Source: Albibacillus kandeliae (GTDB lineage: Bacteria; Pseudomonadota; Alphaproteobacteria; Rhodobacterales; Rhodobacteraceae). Taken from it: a stretch of DNA of 64,000 bases. Below, in pieces: positions 7,000 to 15,840 of this stretch. The DNA lies in the NCBI RefSeq assembly GCF_003116585.1, contig NZ_QEHM01000013.1:1-64000 (forward strand). Direction: 5' to 3'. Both the position numbers and the translations under genes were made by a program. How positions within the stretch are numbered: position 1 is the first letter of the stretch; every line of letters begins with the position of its first letter. The notes beneath the pieces are model-generated. The model had not been told where the DNA came from. It worked only from the letters and a program-made list of their open reading frames with translations, and did no database searches.

Positions 7000-8475
7000 A
7001 TGTCCACAGTTCTGAGTTGGGATGAATGGTTCGCGCAGGACGGCCTCGGGCTGGCCGAACTGGTACGCAAATCCGAGGTGACGCCGGCAGAGCTGGCCCA
7101 ACAGGCCGCCGCCGCGGTGGCCAAGGTCAACCCCGAGATCGACGGGGTCCTCGAGATCTTCGACGACGCCGTGGCCGATCCGCTGACCGGCGGCACCAAT
7201 CCCGACGGGCTCTTCGCGGGTCTCCCCTTCCTCGTCAAGGACACCGGCTGCACCACCATGCAGGGCCGCCTGCAGGAAATGGGCTCCATGCTGCTGCAGG
7301 GCAACCGCGCTGCCGCCGACGGCTTCCTGACGACGCAATACCGCAAGGCCGGTCTCAACCTGATCGGGCGCACCACCGCACCCGAATTCGCGACCTGCAG
7401 CTCCTGCGAGAACCCGGCGCTGCACACCACGCGCAACCCGTGGAACACCGAGTTCACCAGCTGCGGCTCCTCCGCCGGGTCCGCGGTGATGGTCGGTGCC
7501 GGGGCGGTGCCAATGGCCAGCGGTTCTGACGGTGGCGGCTCGCTCCGCATCCCGGCCGGGGTGAACGGCGCGATCTCGATCAAGACCTCGCGCGGGGTGT
7601 TCTCGCAGGCGCCGATGCTGTCCGATTTCGCCTCCAACGTCTCGACCCAGGGCGCGATCACCCGCACCGTGCGCGACAGCGCGGCCTTCGTCGACCAGTG
7701 CCGTGGCGGCGCCCCGGGCGAGTACATGCCCTACTGGTTCCCCGAGGAACCCTACCTCGACCTGATCCAGCGCGACCCCAAACCGCTCAAGATCGCCGTC
7801 TCGCACGAATGGGGCCCGCACACCGCCGCGCCCGAGATCGTCGCGGAACTGGAGCGCGTCGCGGAACAACTCAAGGCGCTGGGTCACCAGGTCGAATGGG
7901 TGGTGCCGGATGTCGACTTCCAGCTGTCCTACGATGCGCAGACCTCGTGCTACATCACCAACTTCGCCCAGACGGTGAACAACCTGCTGCTGGCGCGCGG
8001 CATGGAGCGGCCGCCCGAGGGGCTGATCGAGCCCATCAACATCAAGATCTGGGAGGCCGGGATCGGCGGCAGCTACACCGACCGGGCCAATATGCAGCTC
8101 GCCTTCAACACGGTGTCGCGCCAGCTTGGCAACTTCTTCGAGTCCTGGGACCTGATCCTGACCCCGGTGATCGCCAAGCCGACCCCGCGCATGGATACGC
8201 AGGAGTACCTGACCTCCTCCGACAATCCCTCCGTGATGGACTGGTTCCGCAATCTCTGGGCCTTCTTCGCCTACACGCCGATCTGCAACCTCGCCGGCAC
8301 GCCGGGCATCTCGCTCCCGCTCGGGCGTCTGCCGAACGGCCTGCCGCTGGGGATGCACCTCACGACGAAACAGGCCAACGACGGCCTGCTGCTGCAACTG
8401 GCGGCGCAGATCGAACGCTCAGTCAACGGCGACTGGTTCGGCGGCGCGCGGCCGCAGGTCCACATCACCAACTGA
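7000..8475 (+). CDS. Amidase signature family hydrolase, NylA-like
   Basis: A 491-residue cytoplasmic amidase. The Ser-cisSer-Lys triad is visible: the lysine in LVKDTG (about residue 85), the cis-serine in GSSAGSA (about 160) and the nucleophile in SDGGGSLRIPA (about 180). Overall length and the order of the conserved blocks match the branch that includes 6-aminohexanoate cyclic-dimer hydrolase (NylA), but the true substrate cannot be told from sequence; amide or cyclic-amide hydrolysis is as far as this goes. The ribosome site AGGAAG precedes the ATG. It faces the lactone-oxidase operon tail to tail, with only 18 bases between the stop codons. Confidence 0.88.
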   Translation: MSTVLSWDEWFAQDGLGLAELVRKSEVTPAELAQQAAAAVAKVNPEIDGVLEIFDDAVADPLTGGTNPDGLFAGLPFLVKDTGCTTMQGRLQEMGSMLLQGNRAAADGFLTTQYRKAGLNLIGRTTAPEFATCSSCENPALHTTRNPWNTEFTSCGSSAGSAVMVGAGAVPMASGSDGGGSLRIPAGVNGAISIKTSRGVFSQAPMLSDFASNVSTQGAITRTVRDSAAFVDQCRGGAPGEYMPYWFPEEPYLDLIQRDPKPLKIAVSHEWGPHTAAPEIVAELERVAEQLKALGHQVEWVVPDVDFQLSYDAQTSCYITNFAQTVNNLLLARGMERPPEGLIEPINIKIWEAGIGGSYTDRANMQLAFNTVSRQLGNFFESWDLILTPVIAKPTPRMDTQEYLTSSDNPSVMDWFRNLWAFFAYTPICNLAGTPGISLPLGRLPNGLPLGMHLTTKQANDGLLLQLAAQIERSVNGDWFGGARPQVHITN

Positions 8476-8493
8476 ACCTGACCCGGCGGGGCG

Positions 8494-8814
8494 CTACGGG
8501 CGCCCTGTCACCTCGGTCCGCAGAAAGTTCGGAATGCAGGCCTCCAGCCCGGCGGGCAGCACCAGCCAGGCCCCGGCGGCATAGACGCGCGCGGGCAGAT
8601 CGGGCGCATCGCTTTTCAACGTGACCGAAACATGCGAGGCGCCGGTCACCGACACATCCGGCAGCGCCGCGACCAGCCCCTCCGGCGGGAAGGGAACCAG
8701 CACCGCCGGGGCCTCGCCGCCAAGGCGCAGCACCAGCGCAAGGATCGCGATCCAGGCCACCAGCAGAACCGGCAGCGCCAGCAGCAACTGGCGGATCAGC
8801 GGTCGGCGGCGCAT
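8494..8814 (-). CDS. Small membrane-anchored hypothetical protein
   Basis: A 106-residue protein with one N-terminal transmembrane helix (LLLALPVLLVAWIAILALVL) and an extracytoplasmic domain of about 75 residues. It is the last gene of a four-gene operon and starts 6 bases after the 348-residue gene. No known family was recognised. Since the three other operon members also carry membrane or export signals, it probably works at the inner membrane with them. Confidence 0.6.
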   Translation of the reverse strand: MRRRPLIRQLLLALPVLLVAWIAILALVLRLGGEAPAVLVPFPPEGLVAALPDVSVTGASHVSVTLKSDAPDLPARVYAAGAWLVLPAGLEACIPNFLRTEVTGRP

Positions 8815-8820
8815 CGCAGT

Positions 8821-9867
8821 TCAGTAATCATGGATATGTTCCAGCCTCAGCCCCCGGTCCGAGAGGCTGCGCAGCCAGTCCGCCAGTTCGGTCACCGGCA
8901 CAAGGAACAGGTGGCGCGTGTCGCCGTACCCCTGCCGCGGCAGGTCGGCAATCGCCCCCGCCTCCACCGGCCTGTCCGAGATCGCGGTGAACATGATCTG
9001 ATCGTTGCCGGCGATGTCGACGAACTGCGCGCCCTCCCCGGCCCATTGTGCCAGCAGCGCGGTCAGCTTGCGATAGCGCGGCGTCTCCACCTCGATCCCG
9101 GCATCGGTCCGGCGCAGCACCCGCACCCCCTCGGAGGCTTCCAGCACGTCCTCGGGCAGAAAGGTCACGATCATCTGCAGCGTCAGGTCATCCGGCCCGG
9201 TGGCGGCCACCGCCTTGCCGATCACCCCCGCATAGGCCGCCTTGCCCCGGTACTCGACGCCCAGCGCAAAGCTGCGTTCGCGGTCCCGGAAGCTTCCCTC
9301 CGACGCGGCCCGCAGCGCCGCGAGATCACTGAGGAAGTCATAGCGATACCACGGCACCTGCTGAAGGAAGGTCGCATAGCTTGCCGCCTGCTCCGCCGAG
9401 ACGGTGTCCAGCGCCGAATGCTCCGGCCCCCGGATCCATGTCGCGACGCGGCCCAGCGTTTCCTCGTAGGCGGCCTTGGCCAGCATCTCGACGGTGAAGG
9501 ACACGCCGATCACATGAACCAGCTGACGGGTCGGCCCGTCGATCTCGCCCAGCGCCGCGCTCTGCTCGGTCAGGGTGCAGAGCGAGCCCCAGTAGCCCCC
9601 GATGGCCCGCAGGAACGAGAAGTCATGCGGATCGCCGGTGCGGATCACCTCGGCATAATCGTCGTAGGCATGGACGATATGCCATTCGGGATAGGTCAGC
9701 AGCGTGCGGATCTCCGGCCTCGTCTCTTCCGACAAGGGCACCGAGGGCGCGGGCGTCGCATCGCCCCGGCACATGGTCTCGACATAGACCACCGGGCTCG
9801 CCAGCCCCAGCACCACCACCAGCGCGACCAGCAGCAGACGCCGGACCTGTCGCCAGAGCCACCTCAT
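8821..9867 (-). CDS. Conserved hypothetical, inner-membrane anchored
   Basis: A 348-residue protein with one N-terminal membrane anchor (LLLVALVVVLGLASPVVYV) and a large, mostly helical periplasmic domain. Distinctive segments are TYPEWHIVHAYDDYAEV (about residue 60) and SFLRAIGGYWGSLC (about 83), which read like a conserved family core. Its start overlaps the stop of the preceding 135-residue gene by four bases (ATGA). No catalytic motif is evident. The TYPEW segment and the aromatic-rich core are the handles to use for homology work; the function is unknown. Confidence 0.65.
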   Translation of the reverse strand: MRWLWRQVRRLLLVALVVVLGLASPVVYVETMCRGDATPAPSVPLSEETRPEIRTLLTYPEWHIVHAYDDYAEVIRTGDPHDFSFLRAIGGYWGSLCTLTEQSAALGEIDGPTRQLVHVIGVSFTVEMLAKAAYEETLGRVATWIRGPEHSALDTVSAEQAASYATFLQQVPWYRYDFLSDLAALRAASEGSFRDRERSFALGVEYRGKAAYAGVIGKAVAATGPDDLTLQMIVTFLPEDVLEASEGVRVLRRTDAGIEVETPRYRKLTALLAQWAGEGAQFVDIAGNDQIMFTAISDRPVEAGAIADLPRQGYGDTRHLFLVPVTELADWLRSLSDRGLRLEHIHDY

Positions 9868-10271
9868 CCGCGCCGGACCGAGAGGATCCCGGCACCAAGG
9901 GCGATCGCGCCCAGCCCGATATGCGGCAGGTTCGCGGCGATGCGGAAGGGCGACAGGGAAAAGCCCAGCGACTCGTTGGTGAAAATGCCGAAATCGAGGT
10001 AGCCCCAGCCGGTGAAGATCCCGAAGACCCCGTCGCCAAGGTAGGCCGCCCCGAACAGCAGCAGGAAGATCCGCGCGGACCGCCGCGAGATCAGCCCCGC
10101 CAGCAGCGCCCAGGTGGCCGAGGCCAGGTGCAGCGCGTCATCGAAGGGGTCGAGCGCGAAGATCCCGAAGGCCAGCCCGTCGGCGTCGGTCAGGCCGGGA
10201 ATGTAGTTGATCGCCGCCGCACCCAGCAGGATGACGGCATAGACGAGACAGAGTTTCCGATCGAAGGTCAC
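9864..10271 (-). CDS. Four-helix integral membrane protein, DUF4383-like
   Basis: A 135-residue polytopic membrane protein with about four transmembrane helices (starting at residues near 8, 48, 66 and 112). The second helix contains DDALHLASATWALLAGL, and the layout resembles DUF4383-type small membrane proteins that have a conserved histidine in this helix; this match is by eye. It overlaps both neighbours by ATGA, so it is firmly inside the operon. It may anchor or supply electrons or quinone access to the flavoprotein encoded upstream, but that is inference. Confidence 0.6.
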   Translation of the reverse strand: MTFDRKLCLVYAVILLGAAAINYIPGLTDADGLAFGIFALDPFDDALHLASATWALLAGLISRRSARIFLLLFGAAYLGDGVFGIFTGWGYLDFGIFTNESLGFSLSPFRIAANLPHIGLGAIALGAGILSVRRG

Positions 10272-11773
10272 AGCGGCTCCAGGTAGCTATCCCAAAGGTT
10301 GTTGCGCAGGGTCAGCGCCGGGTCCAGCGCCCGCTTGGCCTCGGCAAAGGCCTGCGCGCGCGGATAGGCGCGGGTGAACTGGTCAGCCCGCGCATGGGGG
10401 CGGTACGGCAGGTAATAGCTCCCGCCCAGCGCAAGGATACGGTCGATCAGCGCCCGGGTCATGCGCGCGTGATCCGCCTCGGCCCGCGCCGTCATCTCCT
10501 GCGTAAAGGACATCACCGCCGCGATCCGGGGCGTCGGCGAATGGGCCAGCACGCTCTCCGCGTCGGCCTCGACATAGCGCAGGGTCACGTTCAGGAACTC
10601 GACGAAGGCATCGGGGATCACCTCGCGGCAGGCTTCGAGGAAACCGCCAAAGGCCTCCGGCGGTACGAAGTACTCGTGCAGGATATCCACCCGCCCCGGA
10701 TCGCGGTCGTCCAGCGTGACCACCGGCTCGTTCATCAGCGAGTTGCGGGTGCTCTCGCCCGCGATGCGCGGCCCCAGCCCGCTCTCGACCCACCAGCGCC
10801 AGCGCTTGACCTGCTCGCGCCCGACCTGCCCCCGGTAGATGTAAGAGGCCAGGTGCGACACCAGCCCCGATCCGGCGGCCGGGGGGATGTCAGTCTGATC
10901 GGGCGTCGGGCTGTAGCTGACCAGCAGCGCTTCCTCGAACAGGGTGGCCCGCTCGACGTTGAGCCGCCCGTAGACCATCGGCTTGGCCGGATCGCGCACG
11001 GCGGCGAGGAAGGCGTCGGGAAAGGCCTCGGCGGGCATCAGCTCGAAGGCCGGGGCCAGCCGCTGGTTCGGCACCATCTCGACCTCAAGATCCACGATCA
11101 GGCCGATCAGCCCGTAGCCGCCCATCGCCATGCGGAACAACTCGGCGTTCTCGGTGCGCGACGCCGTGACCAGGTCGCCGTCGGGCAACACCATGCGCAG
11201 CGAACGTACGGTGGACCCCATCGGGCCGAACGGTACCGGCCAGCCATGCGCATTGACCGAAAAAGTCGCGGCGACGCCGAAATCGTGGTTCGACTGCATC
11301 ACCGCCGGGCTGAACCCGATCGGGTCCAGCGCGGTGATCACGTCGGACCAGCGCGCGCCCCCGTTCACGCGGTAGGTGCCTGCCGCGGTGTCGGGCTCGA
11401 TCCAGGCGTTGTCGACGGTGATCGCATGGCCCTCGCGCGGGATCGCCTGCCCGCCCATCGAGTGCCGCGCGGCCCCGATGTTCACGCACCGCCCCTCGCT
11501 GCGCGCGGCCTTCAGCTCGGCTCGCAGCGCCTCGACCAGCGCATCGCCCGAGGCCGCCACCCGCTGATGGGAATGGACCGGCGTGGCCGAAAGCAGGCTC
11601 GCATCGTTGAGAATGAGTGTCCCATCGGTCGCACCCGCCGCACTGCCGCCGACCGTGGCGACACCGCGCGCCCGCGATAGTTCGGGCGCCCAGCCACGGC
11701 CCAGGGCATAACCCCCGACGGCGCCCGCCCCGACAAGAAGCCCCCGCCTGGTGATGGTTCGGATCTGTCCCAA
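10268..11773 (-). CDS. FAD-linked oxidoreductase, D-arabinono-lactone oxidase type
   Basis: A 501-residue flavoprotein of the VAO/PCMH fold. The N-terminus has a Tat-like signal (TRRGLLVGAGAVGGYALG), so it is probably exported folded with FAD. The FAD domain includes GAARHSMGGQA (about residue 99) and NAHGWPVPFGPMGSTVRSL (about 175). The C-terminal region (YLPYRPHARADQFTRAYP) is like the D-arabinono-1,4-lactone oxidase domain. This enzyme class oxidises sugar lactones or related alcohols; the substrate here is unknown. It is the first gene of the operon running down to 8494, and its stop overlaps the next start. Confidence 0.8.
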   Translation of the reverse strand: MGQIRTITRRGLLVGAGAVGGYALGRGWAPELSRARGVATVGGSAAGATDGTLILNDASLLSATPVHSHQRVAASGDALVEALRAELKAARSEGRCVNIGAARHSMGGQAIPREGHAITVDNAWIEPDTAAGTYRVNGGARWSDVITALDPIGFSPAVMQSNHDFGVAATFSVNAHGWPVPFGPMGSTVRSLRMVLPDGDLVTASRTENAELFRMAMGGYGLIGLIVDLEVEMVPNQRLAPAFELMPAEAFPDAFLAAVRDPAKPMVYGRLNVERATLFEEALLVSYSPTPDQTDIPPAAGSGLVSHLASYIYRGQVGREQVKRWRWWVESGLGPRIAGESTRNSLMNEPVVTLDDRDPGRVDILHEYFVPPEAFGGFLEACREVIPDAFVEFLNVTLRYVEADAESVLAHSPTPRIAAVMSFTQEMTARAEADHARMTRALIDRILALGGSYYLPYRPHARADQFTRAYPRAQAFAEAKRALDPALTLRNNLWDSYLEPL

Positions 11774-11928
11774 GCTCTCTCCCCTGCGTCGCGATACCCT
11801 GCGTCGGAGTGACCCTAGCGGCAGACGCGACCGGTCGAAAGGTCTGGTATTGCTTACCTTCTCGCGCCGGGACCAATGCGCGACAGGCAGGTGTCCGGCG
11901 CCCGCCCGCAGACGGGCGCCGGCTGTCC

Positions 11929-14175
11929 TCAGGCCGTCAGCAGGTCCTCGATCCGGATCGGGAACCGCCGGATGCGGTGGCCGGTGGCATGCCAGATCGC
12001 GTTGGCGATGGCGCCGACGCTGCCGACGATACCGATCTCGCCCACGCCCTTGATGCCCAGCGCGTTCACGTAGGGGTCATCCTCGTGCACGGTCAGCACC
12101 TCCAGCCCGGTCACATCGGCATTCACCGGCACGTGGTACCCGGCAAAGTCGGCGTTCACGATCCGGCCGGTACGCGGGTCGTGCTTGGCCTCTTCGTGGA
12201 GCGCAAAGGAGATGCCCCAGATCATCCCGCCCAGCAACTGGCTCTCGGCCAGCTTCGGATTGATGATCCGCCCCGCCGCAAAGGCCCCCACCATCCGCGT
12301 GACCCGCACCTGGCAGAGGTCCGGGTCCACCTTCACCTCGGCAAAGACCGCACCGTGCGAATGCATCGAGAACTTCTCGGCGTCCTCCGGCGCGCGCGAG
12401 GCGCTGCCGTTCCCGACCAGCTCGGCACTCCCCGCGCGGGCGAGGATATCGGCGAAGCTGTCGCTGCGGCTGTCGTCACCATCGACATAGAGCCGCCCGT
12501 CGCGCGCCGAGAAGGCGGCATTGCCCGCACCATGCAGCGGCGACTCGGGGTCCGCCGCCGCGATCTCGCCCAACTGGCGGATCACGTCACCGCCCGCCGC
12601 GTGCAGCGCACCGCCCGCAGTCGCGGTATGGCCCGAACCGCCCGCCACGCCGCCATCGGGCAGCGAAGAATGCCCGGCCCGGAACTCGACCATGTCGAGC
12701 GGCAGGCCAAGGCTGTCGGCGGCGATCTGCGCCAGAGCGGTCCACGCGCCCTGCCCCATGTCGATGGCCGAGGTCTCGACCAGCGCGGAGCCATCGGACC
12801 GCAAGGTGGCGCGGGCGTCGGCGGCGAACATCGGGCACGGGAACAGGGCTGTGCCCATGCCCCAGCCGGTCAGCAGGCCGTTCTCGTCCTTCATCTGCCG
12901 GGGCAGCAGCGGACGCCCCGACCAGCCGAAGCGCTCTGCGCCCTGCATGTAGCATTCGCGCAGCGCCTTCGAGGAATAGGGCTTGCCCGTTCCCGGCTCG
13001 GTCTCGGCATAGTTCCGCAGGCGGAACTCCAGCGGGTCGATCCCCGCCGCTTCGGCCATCTCGTCCATCGCGCATTCCAGCGCGGCAGAGCCCGAGGCCT
13101 CGCCCGGCGCCCGCATCGGTCCCGGCGTGCCGACGTCAAGCCGCACGGCCCGGTGCGCCGAGCGCAGCGCCCCCGCCGCGTAGAGCCCCTGCGAGGCATT
13201 CGCCGCCGGTTCGACGAAATCGTCGAAGCTGGAGGTCGCCGCGAGCCCTTCGTGGTCGATCACCGTCAGCGCCGCCCCGTCGTCGATGCCCAGCCGCAAC
13301 CGCTGGCGGGTCGCGCCCCGGTGTCCGACCGGCCCGAACATCTGCTGACGCGTCAGCATCAGCTTGACCGGCCGCCCCGTCTCCTTCGCGGCAAGGATCG
13401 CCAGCACCTGCGGCCCCGTCGGGATCGCCTTGGAGCCGAACCCGCCACCGAGATAGGGCGCGCGGATGGTCACGTTCTCCGCCGGGATCCCGAAGAAATA
13501 GGCATAGCCCGCGCAGGACATCAGCAGCGCCTGGCTCGGCACGTCGAGCGAGAGCTTGTCGCCCTCCCACTGCGCGACGACCGCGTGGGTCTCCATCGCA
13601 TTGTGGTACTGCGCCGAGGTCTCGTAGGTCACGTCGATCGCCTTGGTCGCCGCCGCGTGGCCCGCGGCCACGTCGCCGTGCTCGACCCCGGCGGGCCGTC
13701 CAAAGCCGCCCGGCTCCACCGGCGCGGCCTCGTCGTCGTCGATCCGCGTGCGCGCCGGTTCGGCGGCGTAGCGCGGGTTCAGCAGCCGCGCCCCCTCGGT
13801 CGCGGCCTCCAGCGTCTCGCCCAGAACAAGGGCGATGGGCTGCCCGGCATAGCGCACGCTGTCGTCCTGCAGCACCTCGATGCGGAAGGAGAACATGGTG
13901 GGCTTGGCCGAGGGATCGCCCTGCAGGGCGGGCCGGTTGCCGGGCGTCATCACCATCGTGACACCGGGATGCGCCTCGGCGGCGGCCACGTCCAGATGCG
14001 TGACCCGGCCCCGCGCGATGGTGGCGGGAACATAGACCGCGTGGAGCAGGTTCTCAGGGCTGTTGTCGGCGGTGAAGGTGGCCGTGCCGGTCACCTTGGC
14101 GATCCCGTCACGCCGGGTGACGGGTTGTCCGGCGTTGGAGCCGAACCGGACAGGATGGGCGAGCGTATCAGGCAT
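11929..14175 (-). CDS. Molybdenum hydroxylase, large (molybdopterin) subunit
   Basis: A 748-residue subunit that binds the molybdopterin cofactor, of the xanthine dehydrogenase / aldehyde oxidoreductase family and closest in length and layout to the PaoC (YagR) type. The N-terminal a/b hammerhead domain (VTRRDGIAKVTGTATF) is followed by the Mo-binding domain with LGGGFGSK, GPMRAPGEASG and SGHTATAGG. The catalytic glutamate lies in GVGEIG near residue 719. I set the start at the ATG at 14175 (MPDTLAHPVRFG); a longer frame upstream reads through the FAD subunit and is not real. It has no signal peptide, so the complex is cytoplasmic. It overlaps the FAD-subunit stop by 8 bases. Confidence 0.92.
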   Translation of the reverse strand: MPDTLAHPVRFGSNAGQPVTRRDGIAKVTGTATFTADNSPENLLHAVYVPATIARGRVTHLDVAAAEAHPGVTMVMTPGNRPALQGDPSAKPTMFSFRIEVLQDDSVRYAGQPIALVLGETLEAATEGARLLNPRYAAEPARTRIDDDEAAPVEPGGFGRPAGVEHGDVAAGHAAATKAIDVTYETSAQYHNAMETHAVVAQWEGDKLSLDVPSQALLMSCAGYAYFFGIPAENVTIRAPYLGGGFGSKAIPTGPQVLAILAAKETGRPVKLMLTRQQMFGPVGHRGATRQRLRLGIDDGAALTVIDHEGLAATSSFDDFVEPAANASQGLYAAGALRSAHRAVRLDVGTPGPMRAPGEASGSAALECAMDEMAEAAGIDPLEFRLRNYAETEPGTGKPYSSKALRECYMQGAERFGWSGRPLLPRQMKDENGLLTGWGMGTALFPCPMFAADARATLRSDGSALVETSAIDMGQGAWTALAQIAADSLGLPLDMVEFRAGHSSLPDGGVAGGSGHTATAGGALHAAGGDVIRQLGEIAAADPESPLHGAGNAAFSARDGRLYVDGDDSRSDSFADILARAGSAELVGNGSASRAPEDAEKFSMHSHGAVFAEVKVDPDLCQVRVTRMVGAFAAGRIINPKLAESQLLGGMIWGISFALHEEAKHDPRTGRIVNADFAGYHVPVNADVTGLEVLTVHEDDPYVNALGIKGVGEIGIVGSVGAIANAIWHATGHRIRRFPIRIEDLLTA

Positions 14176-15193
14176 GGATAAGATCTCCGGCTTGAGGGGC
14201 GAAGGGAGAGGCAGGCAGCGCGGGCATCCGCGCAGGTGTGCCTGCCGCAGCCATGGCAAGGGCACGGGCGGCGGTGCGGCGGGCAAGTTCGATCTTCCAG
14301 CCATTGCCGCCCACGGCGACCGCACCGGACAGCGCGACCTCGGCGGCCTCGGCGAACAGATCCGCGTCAATTGCACGCCCGGCCAGCAGCGCCTCGGCCT
14401 CGGCCACGCGCCACGGACGCGGCGCAACGGCGCCAAGGGCCAGCCGCGCCTCGGCGATCCGTCCGCCCTCGATCCGCAGCGAGGCCGCGGCCGAAGCGGT
14501 CGCAAAGGCAAAGGAGGTCCGGTCCCGCACCTTGAGATAGCGGGAATGGGCCGCAAACCCGGCCGCGGCGGCGGGCAGACGCAGGGCGAGGATCAGTTCA
14601 CCGGGCCGCAGCGCAGTGCTGTTGCCGGGCGCATCCCCGGGCGGCAGATGCAGGTCGGCCAGCGCGATCTCGCGCGCGCCACCCGGCCCACGGACCTCCA
14701 CCACCGCATCCAGCGCGACCAGCGGCACCGCGAAATCCGAGGGGTTCACGGCGGCGAAACGCCCGCCGGTGCCCAGCACCGCAAGGCTCGCGCCACCGCT
14801 CAGCGGATCCGATGGCGGATCGAGCTCGCGGTAGAAGGCATCGCGCGGCGACTGCATGATATTGCCCGCCACCGTGGCGACGTTGCGCAGCTGTCCCGAC
14901 GCCCCCGAGAGCAGCGCCTCGGCCACCATCGGAAAGCTGCGGGCAAACCCCGGGTCGTCGGCAAGGTCCGCATTGCTCACCAGCGCCCCGATGCGGGTGG
15001 CCCCGTCCGCGCGCGTCTCGATCGTGTCGAGCCCCGGCAGGCGGGTAATGTCGATCAGCTTCGCGGGCTGAACCGCCCCGGTCTTCATCAGGTCGACAAG
15101 GTTGGTACCCCCGCCAAGCCAGGCCGCACCCGGTTCCCAGGCCGCCAGCGCTTCGTCGACGGTCCTCGGCTGGACGAAATCGAACGGCTTCAT
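14168..15193 (-). CDS. Molybdenum hydroxylase, FAD subunit lacking cysteines
   Basis: A 341-residue FAD-binding subunit of the CoxM/PaoB type. The flavin loop is seen as WLGGGTNLVDLMK (about residue 25) and TVAGNIMQSPRD (about 107). In PaoB-type subunits the region just after this normally carries cysteines for an extra [4Fe-4S] cluster. Here the segment runs PRDAFYRELDPPSDPLSGG with no cysteine, and in fact the whole subunit has none. It retains the ASLAVLG and NPSDFAVPL signature of that branch. It sits between the 2Fe-2S and Mo subunits, with ATGA and 8-base overlaps. Confidence 0.9.
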   Translation of the reverse strand: MKPFDFVQPRTVDEALAAWEPGAAWLGGGTNLVDLMKTGAVQPAKLIDITRLPGLDTIETRADGATRIGALVSNADLADDPGFARSFPMVAEALLSGASGQLRNVATVAGNIMQSPRDAFYRELDPPSDPLSGGASLAVLGTGGRFAAVNPSDFAVPLVALDAVVEVRGPGGAREIALADLHLPPGDAPGNSTALRPGELILALRLPAAAAGFAAHSRYLKVRDRTSFAFATASAAASLRIEGGRIAEARLALGAVAPRPWRVAEAEALLAGRAIDADLFAEAAEVALSGAVAVGGNGWKIELARRTAARALAMAAAGTPARMPALPASPFAPQAGDLIHA

Positions 15194-15687
15194 GCGGCGT
15201 CCCCCTTCTCGGCCTCGGCCATGCGGCGCGTGGCCTCCTGCACGGCAAGGGTGATCCCGTGATAGGCGGCGCAGCGGCAGATGTTGCCGCTCATCCCCTC
15301 GCGGATGCGCTCGGGGTCGTCCCCGGCCCGTCCCTCGGCGATCAGACCCACGGCGCTCATGATCTGGCCGGGCGTGCAGTAGCCGCACTGGAACCCGTCC
15401 TGTTCGATGAAGGCCTCCTGCACCGGATGCAGCCGGTCGCCGGTGGCGAGCCCTTCGATGGTGGTCACCTGCGCCCCGTCCAGCGTGGCCGCGAGGGTAA
15501 GGCAGGAATTGACCCGCTTGCCGTTCACGATGACGGTGCAGGCCCCGCACTGGCCGCGGTCGCAGCCCTTCTTGGTGCCGGGCAGCGCGAGTCGCTCGCG
15601 CAGCAGGTCGAGGAGCGTCACGCGCGCGTCTTCAAGCGCGATGTCGCGTGGTGCCCCGTTTATGGTCAGGCGAATGGAGAGTGACAT
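15190..15687 (-). CDS. Molybdenum hydroxylase, [2Fe-2S] subunit
   Basis: A 165-residue subunit passing electrons between the molybdenum site and FAD. It holds two [2Fe-2S] clusters: the N-terminal plant-type one in GCDRGQCGACTVIVNG with a later Cys in VNSCL, and the C-terminal one in QCGYCTPGQ and ICRCAAY. The start used is ATG 15687, which has the ribosome site AAGGGGGGA just before it; the frame is open to an ATG at 15702. Unlike E. coli PaoA it has no Tat signal, so a cytoplasmic enzyme is expected. It is the first gene of the operon and is divergent from the TetR regulator. Confidence 0.93.
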   Translation of the reverse strand: MSLSIRLTINGAPRDIALEDARVTLLDLLRERLALPGTKKGCDRGQCGACTVIVNGKRVNSCLTLAATLDGAQVTTIEGLATGDRLHPVQEAFIEQDGFQCGYCTPGQIMSAVGLIAEGRAGDDPERIREGMSGNICRCAAYHGITLAVQEATRRMAEAEKGDAA

Positions 15688-15798
15688 GCGTCCCCCCTTC
15701 ATATGGCTATGTGCTGAGTGTCGGGCTCTCGCGCCCGGGCGAATAAGTCCGTAAGGTTGGATCGGGGGTGCCCTCGGGCCGTCCCCTGTGATAGTTAT

Positions 15799-15815
15799 AC
15801 GGAGGTAGCCTCCGT
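15799..15815. promoter_or_regulatory. TetR-type operator palindrome
   Basis: A perfect 7-bp inverted repeat, ACGGAGG and CCTCCGT, separated by TAG. It lies between the divergent tetR gene and the molybdenum hydroxylase operon, 26 bases before the GTG start of the regulator and 112 bases from the start of the first subunit gene. The length and symmetry are typical of TetR-family operators, so auto-repression plus control of the operon is likely. Confidence 0.75.
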
Positions 15816-15840
15816 TTTACAAGAGGAAGGATGCAGGACG

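Noticed and set aside
6219-7727. A 502-residue open frame on the minus strand
   Set aside because: Antisense to the NYN ribonuclease and amidase, both of which show intact motifs.
11809-14181. A 790-residue open frame on the plus strand
   Set aside because: Antisense to the molybdopterin subunit, whose cofactor and catalytic motifs are clear.
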